A DNA stretch of 64,000 nt, from the NCBI RefSeq assembly GCF_001747895.1, contig NZ_LNNB01000029.1, forward strand, positions 62,001-126,000. Reading direction: 5' to 3'. How positions within the stretch are numbered: position 1 is the first letter of the stretch; each line of letters begins with the position of its first letter. Positions 19,172 to 27,537 of the stretch are shown piece by piece. This stretch comes from Staphylococcus equorum. Lineage in GTDB: Bacteria > Bacillota > Bacilli > Staphylococcales > Staphylococcaceae. The notes beneath the pieces were generated by a model that was given only the letters and a program-made list of their open reading frames with translations, was not told the DNA's origin and did not search any database. The position numbers and the translations under genes are program-made.

Positions 19172-19645
19172 TTAGAAATATTTGTGTTTATAGCACTTGT
19201 AGAGGTACAAAATAATTGTAGAAAAAATGACTACTAAAATGATGACAAATTGAAATATACCTATATCAATATTTCCGCCAGTAGCGTTATATACGTCTTT
19301 AATACCCATGAAAGATAGAAGCGTGGATAACTCGAAATTTAGTATAGTAATGAATCTTCTATTGAAATTTATAGCGTCTTTGGATATTGTTTTATTCTCA
19401 AAACTGGATCTAAAATTTTCGAATTTTACGTAATACTTAAATAAGAGATACATGAAAACCCATAAAGCTAAAATTATTATTGGAAGAATGAATATTTCTT
19501 TTTTGTATCCCCACGCATCTGGGTTACTATATAAATCAAAGTGCACAGGTACTTTCTCTGGCAAACTATTGTAATTAATAGAAGTATATAAAAAAAGTAA
19601 AATAATGAAAATTAAACCAGTGAAATTCAAGGTTTTATTGATCAT
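19172..19645 (-). CDS. DUF1648 membrane protein (SdpI-like N-terminal domain)
   Basis: A 157-residue membrane protein with four spans. The segment after the first span, YNSLPEKVPVHFDLYSNPDAWGYK, is the DUF1648 signature found in SdpI-type and YhdC-type proteins. The ATG at 19645 has AAAGGA upstream and gives the usual length. The earlier ATG at 19720 has no ribosome binding site. Some relatives give immunity to a membrane-active toxin, but no toxin gene is visible here. It follows the 20019/20184 gene pair on the same strand. Confidence 0.8.
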   Translation of the reverse strand: MINKTLNFTGLIFIILLFLYTSINYNSLPEKVPVHFDLYSNPDAWGYKKEIFILPIIILALWVFMYLLFKYYVKFENFRSSFENKTISKDAINFNRRFITILNFELSTLLSFMGIKDVYNATGGNIDIGIFQFVIILVVIFSTIILYLYKCYKHKYF

Positions 19646-19791
19646 GATGTGTCCTTTCAAAATTGGAATATTCGCTATTAACGTCGCATTATAAAGAAAT
19701 TGCTCATAAAAAAGAACCAAATGCTTTTATAACAAATGGTGTGTTTATGTTCTGAAATAAACGCTTGGACTGTTTATTATTAATTTGTATT

Positions 19792-20019
19792 TTATAATAA
19801 AATTATAGAAAGTGCAAAAAACACAGCTGATAAAATAAATAAGATAGCACCAAAAAATACTAATTTTCTAGATTGCTTCTGAATACCTAATTCATGATTA
19901 TTGTCTAAGTTTTTTTCGCTAATGACTTTGCGCTCATTATTAAATTCATAAAATGAAAACAAACTAATGATCAATAGAATTAAACTAATTATGAAAGTAA
20001 TAATGATTAATATGCCCAT
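19792..20019 (-). CDS. Small membrane protein
   Basis: A 75-residue protein with two membrane spans (about 2-24 and 53-74) around a charged loop. Its ATG immediately follows the stop codon of the 54-codon gene upstream (TAGATG), so translation is probably coupled. Function unknown. Confidence 0.7.
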   Translation of the reverse strand: MGILIIITFIISLILLIISLFSFYEFNNERKVISEKNLDNNHELGIQKQSRKLVFFGAILFILSAVFFALSIILL

Positions 20020-20184
20020 CTATGAGTTAGCTCCATCTACGTTACTTGATAAAATTTCTAAATAGCGATATATATTATTTGAAGTGGTATCTTTCGGTAA
20101 ACTGTGAGTGAATACATGCCCATTTTTAGTTTCAACAGTATAAGTGACGTGGTCAAGATTGATATTATAATTAATGATTTGCAT
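20020..20184 (-). CDS. 54-residue hypothetical protein
   Basis: A short gene with GAGGAG 8 nt before its ATG at 20184. The product (MQIINYNINLDHVTYTVETK at the start) is soluble and polar with no known motif. Its stop touches the start of the 75-residue membrane protein gene, and this adjacency together with the strong ribosome binding site makes it likely real. Confidence 0.65.
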   Translation of the reverse strand: MQIINYNINLDHVTYTVETKNGHVFTHSLPKDTTSNNIYRYLEILSSNVDGANS

Positions 20185-20410
20185 AAATTTCTCCTCGGAA
20201 ATTGAATTTATATTTATTATACAATGAATGAGTTCGTAATTTTTTGCGACTTTTAATTGTTTTGAACGATGTATGACTAATTATATCTAATTGTACTACA
20301 TATAAAGTTATTTTGTTGTAAAAAAGGTAATAAAAGCTAATTTAATTTTATATTTACAAAAACCTGATAGTTTAATTAAAATGTAGAAATACAAACTTTT
20401 ATAGAAGAGG

Positions 20411-20439
20411 TTGACAAAGTGTTATATCCATAGTATATT
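20411..20439 (+). promoter_or_regulatory. Promoter of cspC with long leader
   Basis: TTGACA (20411-20416) and TATATT (20434-20439) are spaced 17 nt. Transcription would start near 20446, giving a leader of about 115 nt before the cspC ATG, as is typical of cold-shock genes controlled at the RNA level. Confidence 0.8.
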
Positions 20440-20561
20440 TGTACTCAAGTAATTTTTAATTCGGAAATTTTAAAAGTAGTCTTATTCATTGAATTTTACT
20501 CCTTTGGATTTTTTAATAACAAGTTACAAATATATGTGCTAAAGCACACGGAGGTTTTCAT

Positions 20562-20762
20562 ATGAATAAAGGTACAGTAAAATGGTTCAATGCAGATAAA
20601 GGTTTCGGTTTCATCGAAGTAGAAAATAACGACGACGTATTCGTACATTTCTCAGCTATCAATTCTGAAGGTTACAAATCATTAGAAGAAGGCGAAACAG
20701 TTGAATTCGACATCGTTGATGGCGACCGTGGTAAACAAGCTGCTAACGTTAACAAAGCATAA
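20562..20762 (+). CDS. cspC: Cold shock protein CspC
   Basis: A 66-residue single-stranded nucleic-acid-binding OB-fold protein acting as an RNA chaperone. RNP1 is KGFGFI (16-21) and RNP2 is VFVHF (26-30), with surface aromatics intact. CGGAGG lies before the ATG. The long leader and the strong terminator at 20785-20816 frame a single-gene transcript. In S. aureus this gene lies next to nuc, which is missing here. Confidence 0.96.
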   Translation: MNKGTVKWFNADKGFGFIEVENNDDVFVHFSAINSEGYKSLEEGETVEFDIVDGDRGKQAANVNKA

Positions 20763-20784
20763 TTTAAAATATTAAATTATCTTT

Positions 20785-20816
20785 AACACTCACCCTACGG
20801 GGTGGGTGTTTTTTTG
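20785..20816 (+). terminator. Terminator of cspC
   Basis: An AACACTCACCC / GGGTGGGTGTT stem with TACG loop is followed by a T run. Confidence 0.92.
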
Positions 20817-20892
20817 CGTTGAAAATTAAAAGTTAAAAGAATTAATAACAATAAATTATAATAAATATTTAGAAAAGTATAAGAGGATTATT

Positions 20893-20921
20893 TTGTAAGC
20901 GCTTAATTTAACTAGTATACT
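20893..20921 (+). promoter_or_regulatory. Promoter with overlapping CcpA (cre) site
   Basis: TTGTAA (20893-20898) and TATACT (20916-20921) are 17 nt apart. TGTAAGCGCTTAAT at 20894-20907 matches the cre consensus at 12 of 14 positions and covers the -35 and spacer, which predicts repression of the dehydrogenase by preferred sugars. Confidence 0.6.
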
Positions 20922-20948
20922 TAATATATAGTAAAAGGAGCGGATATT

Positions 20949-21707
20949 ATGCAAAATTATAAAGGCTTTGATAAAGATTTTAATATTACAGATAAAGTAG
21001 CTATTATTACTGGGGGTAACAGTGGTATAGGTAAAGCAATCTCCGATTTTTACATAGAAAAAGGGGCCAAAGTTGCAGTATTAGATATAAAAGATAGTGT
21101 AAATGAATTGAAAGGTGATCACATTCTAGGCATTCAATGTGATATAACAAATGAACAAGATATAGATAATGCGATTGATTTAACAAAGCAGACTTTTGGC
21201 CGTATTGATATATTGGTAAATTCTGCAGGTGTTGCGCTTTTAGATAAAGCGGAAACAATGTCTAGCGAGATTTGGCAAAAACAAATTGATTTAAATTTAA
21301 CTGCCTCATTTAAAATGGCTCAAAAAGTTGGAAATGTATTTATTGAACAAGGTGAAGGTGGAAAAATTATTAATATGGCAAGCCAAAATGCTTTAATAGC
21401 ATTAGATAAACATACTGCTTATGGAGTAACAAAAGCTGGAATTGTTAATTTAACTAAGAGCTTGGCATTTGAGTGGGCAAAATTTAATATTAACGTTAAC
21501 GCTATTGCGCCAACAATTGTTGCAACAGAATTGTCTGATAAAGCATGGGTAGGCAAGGCAAGAGAAGACGCTTTAGCTGGTATCCCTTTAGGAAGATTTG
21601 GTGAACCTGAGGAAGTAGCAGCAATCGCTCTATTTTTAGCAAGTGACGCGACGAATTTTATGACCGGAGAAACCATTGTATTAGATGGTGGTAATACGAT
21701 TAAATAA
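20949..21707 (+). CDS. Short-chain dehydrogenase/reductase (sugar alcohol type)
   Basis: A 252-residue NAD(P)-dependent oxidoreductase. The Rossmann motif is TGGNSGIG (24-31), with NSAG (about 95-98) and catalytic YGVTK (about 158-162). The C-terminal FMTGETIVLDGG is typical. It resembles GolD-like polyol dehydrogenases and gluconate 5-dehydrogenase-type enzymes, but the substrate is uncertain. AAAGGAG lies before the ATG. The cre site in its promoter suits a carbon-source enzyme. Confidence 0.9.
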   Translation: MQNYKGFDKDFNITDKVAIITGGNSGIGKAISDFYIEKGAKVAVLDIKDSVNELKGDHILGIQCDITNEQDIDNAIDLTKQTFGRIDILVNSAGVALLDKAETMSSEIWQKQIDLNLTASFKMAQKVGNVFIEQGEGGKIINMASQNALIALDKHTAYGVTKAGIVNLTKSLAFEWAKFNINVNAIAPTIVATELSDKAWVGKAREDALAGIPLGRFGEPEEVAAIALFLASDATNFMTGETIVLDGGNTIK

Positions 21708-21760
21708 GTTATGTTAATAAATATTTAGATGAAGATATTTTATAATTAATGAATAATAAT

Positions 21761-21798
21761 AAGTAAATCCTATAAATTAATATTTATAGGATTTACTT
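21761..21798. terminator. Terminator after the dehydrogenase gene
   Basis: A perfect 17-bp stem, 21761-21777 with 21782-21798, has a 4-nt loop. Confidence 0.75.
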
Positions 21799-21824
21799 AT
21801 TTTGTGTATATAACTGGGATAGTA

Positions 21825-21920
21825 GCGATTTTATAAAGTGCTGACGCCTAGGGAAATAATATGAGCGAGAGAGTACAGGCTCGAGCCATATCCCAGGCAA
21901 GCATGCACTTTAAAATCGGA
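21825..21920. repeat. Structured intergenic element, copy 1
   Basis: Outer arms CGATTTTATAAAGTGC and GCACTTTAAAATCG enclose GCTGACGCC..., a central TACAGGCTCGAGCC palindrome and GGCAAGCATGC. A related sequence lies in the opposite orientation at 33869-33962, so this is a repeated, foldable unit rather than random spacer. Confidence 0.6.
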
Positions 21921-21996
21921 TTAATATGATTTACTAGCAAGAATTATTACATGAAATTTATGTAAATAAAAAACACATCAGTAATTTGGGATGTGT

Positions 21997-22269
21997 TTAG
22001 TCATTAAGTATTTGCAAGATTTCATCGTATTTTTGTTCGCTCAACATACCTAATGGACTTTCTTCGAATTTAAATATTAAAAAATCATCGTTTGAATTAA
22101 AGGAATTTTTAATACTTTCGTATATTTCATTTCTATCTAGATCACTTTTTAAAAGCCATAACCCTCTATAAATATACAAAGCATTACCTAAGGCATTTAA
22201 TTTAGCAGGTAATTTTTCATAACCATACGAAATAGAATTCAAATTATACGACAATATATATTTTGACAT
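21997..22269 (-). CDS. Small protein with Cas2/VapD-like look
   Basis: A 90-residue protein. The start MSKYILSYNLNS, the spacing of WLLKSD (about 44-49) and FLIFKFEES (about 64-72) resemble the ferredoxin-like fold of SinR/VapD/Cas2-type proteins. This is inference from pattern only. AGGAGG lies before the ATG at 22269, deciding against the longer start at 22299. There is no CRISPR array in the window, so a Cas role is not implied. Confidence 0.6.
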   Translation of the reverse strand: MSKYILSYNLNSISYGYEKLPAKLNALGNALYIYRGLWLLKSDLDRNEIYESIKNSFNSNDDFLIFKFEESPLGMLSEQKYDEILQILND

Positions 22270-22548
22270 TAATATCAGCCTCCTGTATAAGCATATCATT
22301 AACTGTAAATTAAAAGTTGGACAAAGGTTGATATTAGATGAATTTAGAGCGATTATTTAAGAAAAATATACAAAGTATTTAATTTAGCATTTTATTTACT
22401 CAAGCTTAATTCATTTTAGAGGTAATTTAAATTGGGGAAAATAGCTCTCGTTTGCATATAAATATTTAAAAGTGAATACTGTATGTAGGGATTTAAAAAA
22501 TGACTTTGTTAGAGGATTCATAATCTGTAAAAGTAAGGGAAGATGCAT

Positions 22549-23055
22549 ATGCAAATTTTCAGAATAAGCTCAGACCATAAGAAAAGTGCACGTTTTTTAG
22601 ATAATAGAAGGCTATCAAAGCAAGTATTAGAATTATATCAAATTATTAGAGTATGTTTAGCAAAGTTAAACCTTGTTGATGTAAACAGCAATTATATTAA
22701 ACATCCCATCGTTGCTCATGTTTATAACAATGGAGAACCATACATTATAGATACTTTTAAGCTTTTAGAAAGTATGAACGAAGAGCATATTCACCGTGGA
22801 GGAAAACGTTCTGTTGATTTTAATAATGATATAGAGCGTTTGAGTGAAATTGTTTATAAAGAAGAATATCAAAAATATTTTTCACATAAAATGCTACCTC
22901 CATTTTATGTTTTTGGTGATCGTAAAGTATACGGTGAAGATGCATTTGAGTTATATCAAATATTATTATTCAATAAATGGAAAGAAGATAAAATACCGCC
23001 AAGATGTGGTATTAAAAAAGGGACAGATGAACATGGCACAACGTTATCAAATTGA
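22549..23055 (+). CDS. Pyrimidine-dimer DNA glycosylase (T4 endonuclease V family)
   Basis: A 168-residue protein whose start, with ARFLDNRRLSKQVLELYQIIR (about 15-35), followed by KHPIVAHVYNN (about 58-68), matches the Pyr_excise family typified by T4 DenV, which excises UV-induced cyclobutane dimers. In T4 the catalytic amine is on Thr2; the residue after Met here is Gln. AAGGGA lies 8 nt before the ATG at 22549. It overlaps the DUF1722 gene by 23 nt, and TspO follows. A role in UV repair is inferred from family and context. Confidence 0.75.
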   Translation: MQIFRISSDHKKSARFLDNRRLSKQVLELYQIIRVCLAKLNLVDVNSNYIKHPIVAHVYNNGEPYIIDTFKLLESMNEEHIHRGGKRSVDFNNDIERLSEIVYKEEYQKYFSHKMLPPFYVFGDRKVYGEDAFELYQILLFNKWKEDKIPPRCGIKKGTDEHGTTLSN

Positions 23056-23410
23056 ACAGTTATGGCGTCAATATAAATATGAAGTGTTGTGGCACGATCA
23101 AAATAGTTACAATAATATTAGAGAAATAATGAAAGAAAATCCGACATATGGAGATATAGCATCTTTGATTTCATATGCGTTAACACTAAAGCCAACTGAA
23201 GGTTCTATCATCAATGCTTATGATCATATGTGGGGGTATTTTAAAAAAATACGTAGTTCATCAGAAAATGAATTCCAGAAAGGTTTAAAATATCAATTTC
23301 AACAACATAATATAGATGAAACTTATCTTTTAGAATTTCTCAAAAGTATAGCTGATTTTTACAACGTTGATTATATAAAGCAATCTTCAATTATAAAAAA
23401 ATTGAAATAG
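23033..23410 (+). CDS. DUF1722 (YbgA-like) protein
   Basis: A 125-residue protein with the DUF1722 pattern: LWRQYKYEVLWHD (about 9-21), TLKPTEGSIINAYDHMWGYFKK (about 51-72) and SENEFQKGL. In many bacteria this domain is encoded next to or fused with DUF523 and deoxyribodipyrimidine photolyase genes. The ATG at 23033 has AAAGGGA upstream and lies inside the end of the glycosylase gene, so the two are likely coupled. The biochemical function is not established. Confidence 0.75.
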   Translation: MAQRYQIEQLWRQYKYEVLWHDQNSYNNIREIMKENPTYGDIASLISYALTLKPTEGSIINAYDHMWGYFKKIRSSSENEFQKGLKYQFQQHNIDETYLLEFLKSIADFYNVDYIKQSSIIKKLK

Positions 23411-23421
23411 GAGGAATAATA

Positions 23422-23916
23422 ATGGAAATGATAAAAATATTAACGAGAACATTATTACCTTTTGTGGGCGGCAATATTATAGGTAAAATTACTGCAAAAG
23501 AAGCGCCAAAAGATTATGGTAAATTTGAAAAACCACCGTATTCTCCACCACGATATGCGTTTCCTATTGTTTGGCCAATATTGTATTTATGCATGGGCGT
23601 AGCTTATAATTTGGTTAAAGGTAATGGAACAAATACCAAAGCAGCAACTGTTACACATTATACTCAGCTTAGTTTGAATTTTCTGTGGTCATTATTGTAT
23701 TTTAAAAAGAAAGTAAGGGGCATCGCCTTGATTGAGAGTTTCATTTTATTAATAGCAGTAACGACTAACGTTGTTGTATTTTTTAAAAACAAACCTATTT
23801 CAGGTATCTTGCTGTTCCCTTATGTTCTGTGGTCTAGTTATGCTAGCTATTTAAATACTGGCAATTGGTTGCTAAATAAAGATAACCCAGAGTATTCAAA
23901 TGGTCTCTGTAAATAA
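23422..23916 (+). CDS. tspO: TspO/MBR family tryptophan-rich sensory protein
   Basis: A 164-residue five-span membrane protein that binds porphyrins and related tetrapyrroles and is linked to light and oxidative stress. The hallmarks are KPPYSPPRYAFPIVWPILY (about 32-50), QLSLNFLWSLLYF (about 82-94) and PYVLWSSYASYLN (about 133-145). GGAGG lies before the ATG, 11 nt after the DUF1722 stop, so it ends a three-gene operon. The pairing with UV-repair-type genes is notable. Confidence 0.9.
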   Translation: MEMIKILTRTLLPFVGGNIIGKITAKEAPKDYGKFEKPPYSPPRYAFPIVWPILYLCMGVAYNLVKGNGTNTKAATVTHYTQLSLNFLWSLLYFKKKVRGIALIESFILLIAVTTNVVVFFKNKPISGILLFPYVLWSSYASYLNTGNWLLNKDNPEYSNGLCK

Positions 23917-23931
23917 GATTTTAATTCAAAG

Positions 23932-23966
23932 TGTCAACAAAGTTTCTGACTTTGTTGGCATTTTTT
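23932..23966 (+). terminator. Terminator of the glycosylase-DUF1722-tspO operon
   Basis: TGTCAACAAAGT (23932-23943) pairs with ACTTTGTTGGCA (23949-23960), followed by six T. Confidence 0.85.
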
Positions 23967-24183
23967 ATTCATATACTTTTATATACTATGAAAGATGAAA
24001 TACCGAGGTTGAGATTTAAATATATTTATCTTTATTAATATAAAATATATTAGAAAATTAGGGGTATAGATATAATATATTAATGCTCATACGGAAGTGA
24101 ATAACCAAATAGTCATTTTGATTTAGAGAGCCGTTAGAATAAAATTGTTGAGGCGAAATAATTTAAATGAAAAGGTGGATTTT

Positions 24184-24993
24184 ATGAATTATATAAAATA
24201 TTTAAATTCTCAAGATAGTACCCGAATTTATACAAAGATTAATGATGTTGAAAACGCACAAGCAAATATTATCGTAGTACATGGCTTAGGAGAACATTTA
24301 GATCGCTATGATGAATTAACAATGCATTTAAATTCAAATAGATTCAATGTCATCCGATATGATCAACGTGGGCATGGACGCTCGGAAGGTCCTCAAACGT
24401 ATTATAATAATATGAATGAAATAGTGGAGGATCTATCAACAGTTATTAATTACGTGAAATCAAATTTTGAGGGCAAATTATATTTGGTTGGCCATAGTAT
24501 GGGAGGATATACAGTGACATTATTTGGCACACAATATCCAAATGCAGTAGATGGCATAATCACTTCGGGAGCATTAACACGTTATAATATTAAATTATTT
24601 GGTGAGCCAGATAGAAGCATGTCTCCACATGAATATATAGAAAATGCATTAGGTGATGGATTATGTTCTGACCAAACAGTTGTTGAAAAGTATAAATTAG
24701 ATGATTTAATTGCTGAAAAAATATCCATGGGACTCGTTTATACAATACTTGATGGTATTGAGTATTTAAAAAATAACGCAAAGCAATTCAAGGATAATAT
24801 ATTAATCTTACATGGTAAAGAAGACGGTTTAGTTAGCTATAAGGACTCAATTCAATTATATGATGAAATAGGCTCTGAGCATAAATCTATTCATATTTAT
24901 GACGGGTTACAACACGAAATATTTAACGAGTCTTCTTATAACAAAAGTATATTTAATGAAATTGTAGATTGGCTAAATTATGAGCTAAAATAG
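24184..24993 (+). CDS. Alpha/beta hydrolase (monoacylglycerol lipase-like)
   Basis: A 269-residue serine hydrolase. HGLGEH (about 34-39) forms the oxyanion hole, Ser of GHSMGG (about 103-108) is the nucleophile, and Asp in HGKEDGLV and His in GLQHEIFNE complete the triad. The layout is that of lysophospholipase or monoglyceride lipase-like proteins (Hydrolase_4). AAAGGTGG lies before the ATG at 24184, which outranks the earlier TTG start at 24145. Substrate unknown. Confidence 0.88.
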   Translation: MNYIKYLNSQDSTRIYTKINDVENAQANIIVVHGLGEHLDRYDELTMHLNSNRFNVIRYDQRGHGRSEGPQTYYNNMNEIVEDLSTVINYVKSNFEGKLYLVGHSMGGYTVTLFGTQYPNAVDGIITSGALTRYNIKLFGEPDRSMSPHEYIENALGDGLCSDQTVVEKYKLDDLIAEKISMGLVYTILDGIEYLKNNAKQFKDNILILHGKEDGLVSYKDSIQLYDEIGSEHKSIHIYDGLQHEIFNESSYNKSIFNEIVDWLNYELK

Positions 24994-25122
24994 TTTTAGA
25001 ATTTTAAGTATACATCGATATTATTGTTTCATGCTTTATTAACTATTATGAAATGTTTGTTTTGAACTATTGAACATTTTACAATAGATGGTAGAAGTCA
25101 TGATTATGGAGGGAATTTATTT

Positions 25123-25305
25123 ATGATGATAAAAACATTACACATGCAATATGAAGAAGGTTTTGAAGCTTTCGATGAACGTGTAAACGAATTCCTGCAA
25201 GAAGTTAATGATAAGCAACACTGGGAGCTTGTGAGCGTTACACCATCTGTTACGAATAGTATGGAAGGCGTAGATTATTTTATTACGATTGTATTTAAAA
25301 AATAA
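25123..25305 (+). CDS. Small hypothetical protein (DUF4177-like)
   Basis: A 60-residue protein with the pattern of a short beta-alpha-beta domain: FDERVNEFLQEV, then WELVSVTPS, then DYFITIVFKK. The order resembles DUF4177-type proteins. GGAGGGA lies before paired ATG codons at 25123 and 25126. A perfect 14-bp hairpin (25304-25334) overlaps its stop codon. Confidence 0.65.
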   Translation: MMIKTLHMQYEEGFEAFDERVNEFLQEVNDKQHWELVSVTPSVTNSMEGVDYFITIVFKK

Positions 25306-25334
25306 AGTGGAAAACGATTATCGTTTTCCACTTT
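25304..25334. terminator. Bidirectional hairpin terminator
   Basis: AAAGTGGAAAACGA (25304-25317) pairs with 25321-25334 and lies between converging genes. Confidence 0.8.
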
Positions 25335-25402
25335 ATTATAACTAAGTCAACTATATGAATTTCAGTCCCTTAATGCGTACTTAGTTTAATATCGTAGTAT
25401 TA

Positions 25403-25603
25403 TTATGCATTAAATGTTTGTTTAGAAACATTAAAATAATCTGCGAGAATAGCAACCTCGTTTTCTGAAACACTACGGTATCCATTTTCCCAATCCCAAA
25501 TCTGACAAATTCTAAAATCTTTGTCATAGTTATTATTTAAATTGATAACTAATTTGGAGATACTTAAATTATATTTTTCGCGTAATTCATTTAGTACTTT
25601 CAC
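25403..25603 (-). CDS. XRE-type helix-turn-helix protein
   Basis: A 66-residue protein that is almost only a DNA-binding domain. LREKYNLSISKLVINL and ICQIWDWENGYRSVSENEVAILADYFNVS follow the XRE five-helix order. A GTG start is used, with GGGAG 9 nt upstream. It could be a small repressor or antitoxin-like regulator, but no partner gene adjoins it. Confidence 0.7.
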   Translation of the reverse strand: MKVLNELREKYNLSISKLVINLNNNYDKDFRICQIWDWENGYRSVSENEVAILADYFNVSKQTFNA

Positions 25604-25797
25604 AATTAATCACTCCCAAACGAGTTGTAATAAAATCCGTATATAATTGTAGTATACACACTACTTATTTTCAAATTAGTGAACTTATAAAGGCGTTATC
25701 ATATACTGGTATTATGCAAATTAGCTTGCTAAATAAGAGAAGCATTAAAATGTATTAATAATATAAAATTCGAAAAAGAGAGATAAGGTGGATTCAT

Positions 25798-26184
25798 ATG
25801 AAAATTATTGCTATGAGTATTTTTGTTGATAATCAAGATAAAGCAAAACAATTTTACACAGAAAAATTAGGGTTTAAACTGAAACATGATATTGAAATGG
25901 GCGGAGAATTTAAATGGTTGACCGTAAAAGAAAATAACTCTAATAATCCAGTTGAAATAGTGTTAGAACCTAATGTGAGTGAGATCGCTAAAAATTATCA
26001 AGAAGGTTTATATAGTGCTAGTATACCCATAACTATGTTTGGGGTTGAAAATATGGAAGCATCACATGAGCGGTTAGTTAATTTAGGTGTCGAATTTCAT
26101 ACTGAGCCTAAGGAAGTTGATGGCACCAAACTTGCGATTATAAATGATACTTGTGGTAATTTAATTCAGATTATAGAACAATAA
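25798..26184 (+). CDS. VOC family (glyoxalase/bleomycin-resistance fold) protein
   Basis: A 128-residue metal-binding-fold protein with paired beta-alpha-beta units: AMSIFVDNQDKAKQFYTEKLGF (about 4-25) and the closing TCGNLIQIIE. The usual ligand His near the N-terminus is not obvious, so it may bind small molecules rather than catalyse. AAGGTGG lies before the ATG. Confidence 0.85.
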   Translation: MKIIAMSIFVDNQDKAKQFYTEKLGFKLKHDIEMGGEFKWLTVKENNSNNPVEIVLEPNVSEIAKNYQEGLYSASIPITMFGVENMEASHERLVNLGVEFHTEPKEVDGTKLAIINDTCGNLIQIIEQ

Positions 26185-26273
26185 TATACGTAGAAATAGA
26201 CTGTAACCAACTACTGAACTATTATCGTTAATATGAATTCAGTTTATTTTCTAAGAATTGTAGGAGGTGTTTT

Positions 26274-26711
26274 ATGGAATTAGTAGTTAAACGGACAAAA
26301 GATTTATCAAATATTGAACTATTACATATTTTAGAAGAAAGAATAAAAGTATTCGTAGTAGAGCAAAAATGTGCATACCAAGAAATAGATAAAGATGATG
26401 AAGAAGCGTTGCATATCATGTTGAAGGATGAAAACCACATTGCTGCATACACACGTATTGTAGATCGCCAGTCGCATATTAGCTTCGGAAGGGTGCTAGT
26501 GGCACAAAACTATAGAATGCGAGGCTATGGACGTAATATTGTGCAGAAAACAATAGATATTATAAATGAAAAATATAGTGGATCATTAATCAGCATTTCC
26601 GGACAAGCCTATTTAAAATCATTTTATGAATCATTTGGTTTTAAAGGCGTTTCTGATATTTATTTAGAAGACAATATTCCTCATATTACATTCGAAATGA
26701 TAGCAAGATAA
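26274..26711 (+). CDS. ElaA family GNAT acetyltransferase
   Basis: A 145-residue protein with the ElaA pattern: LEERIKVFVVEQKCAYQEIDKDDEEALHI near 22-50, then the CoA loop YRMRGYGRNIV (about 81-91) and a Phe-Gly-Phe segment near 120. AGGAGG lies before the ATG. The acceptor substrate is unknown. A hairpin terminator follows at 26783-26816. Confidence 0.85.
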   Translation: MELVVKRTKDLSNIELLHILEERIKVFVVEQKCAYQEIDKDDEEALHIMLKDENHIAAYTRIVDRQSHISFGRVLVAQNYRMRGYGRNIVQKTIDIINEKYSGSLISISGQAYLKSFYESFGFKGVSDIYLEDNIPHITFEMIAR

Positions 26712-26782
26712 TAAGTAGGTTTAATAAACGAAGTGCATTGGAACCGTTTAAAATTAAGACAAACCTGATTAGATAGATTTTA

Positions 26783-26816
26783 AAAAAGTAGCTTCCAAAA
26801 TGGAAACTACTTTTTT
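26783..26816 (+). terminator. Terminator of the ElaA-type gene
   Basis: AAAAAGTAG with TTCC pairs with GGAA and CTACTTTTTT, ending in T residues. Confidence 0.7.
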
Positions 26817-26991
26817 AATTTAACTAGGATTTTACCCAGATGTAATTTAGTTCTTTGTGAACTCATCGTCATTACAATAAAATCATTTAGAAAATCGTTC
26901 TTTTCAAACAAATGCGATAGCCCCTTAATGTTTATGAGAACGTCTATAGTCGATACACACTAAATTAAATGTGTATTGTTAAGCTCCTGAT

Positions 26992-27159
26992 TTATTGTTT
27001 TTTCATTTTATCAATATCTTGAGAAACTAACATTAACAATTCTTCAGTTTCAGAGTCCGTTAAATCATCAGAACCTTTAATTCTAATAACAGAACCTTTA
27101 TCTGTTTTGACATGGTAGATAGGCTCGTCATCTTTATAAACTTTACGTAGTACTTCCAT
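26992..27159 (-). CDS. 55-residue protein, paralogue of 28151-28327
   Basis: A small soluble protein (start MEVLRKVYKDDEPIYHVKTD) that aligns along its full length with the product of 28151-28327. AAGGGTGATG lies just before the ATG at 27159, and the longer TTG start at 27186 has nothing comparable. Function unknown. The internal paralogy is the main support that it is real. Confidence 0.65.
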   Translation of the reverse strand: MEVLRKVYKDDEPIYHVKTDKGSVIRIKGSDDLTDSETEELLMLVSQDIDKMKKQ

Positions 27160-27537
27160 TTCATCACCCTTTTTTATCTGAAACAATTCTATGTAATTAG
27201 TAACACATAATGGTTAAAAATAAAGAATTGAGTTGTTATCATAACTTGCAATTATTTTTATAAAATAAATTGCTAGTTATTAATGCTTTAACTATAGGAT
27301 AACTTTTTGTTGGATTCATTTCCAACAGTATGATTAATTTTATTTAAATTTATTAATATTTACATATATCGCTATATTCTTTATTGATAAATCAATTATA
27401 AGTTTAAATAAATAATTTGAGAACGATTTACAAAATTTAGTTATTTAGGTTTTTATTATATAAAAGCGGGTAAATATAACTAAGCACAAGAAGTCCTCCA
27501 AACTTTAGTGTGGAATATATTTTCGATTCGAGATTTC

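Noticed and set aside
10325-26950. Shared ATGAGAACGTCT at about 10326 and 26934
   Set aside because: Only 12 identical bases without matching flanks, so chance is sufficient.
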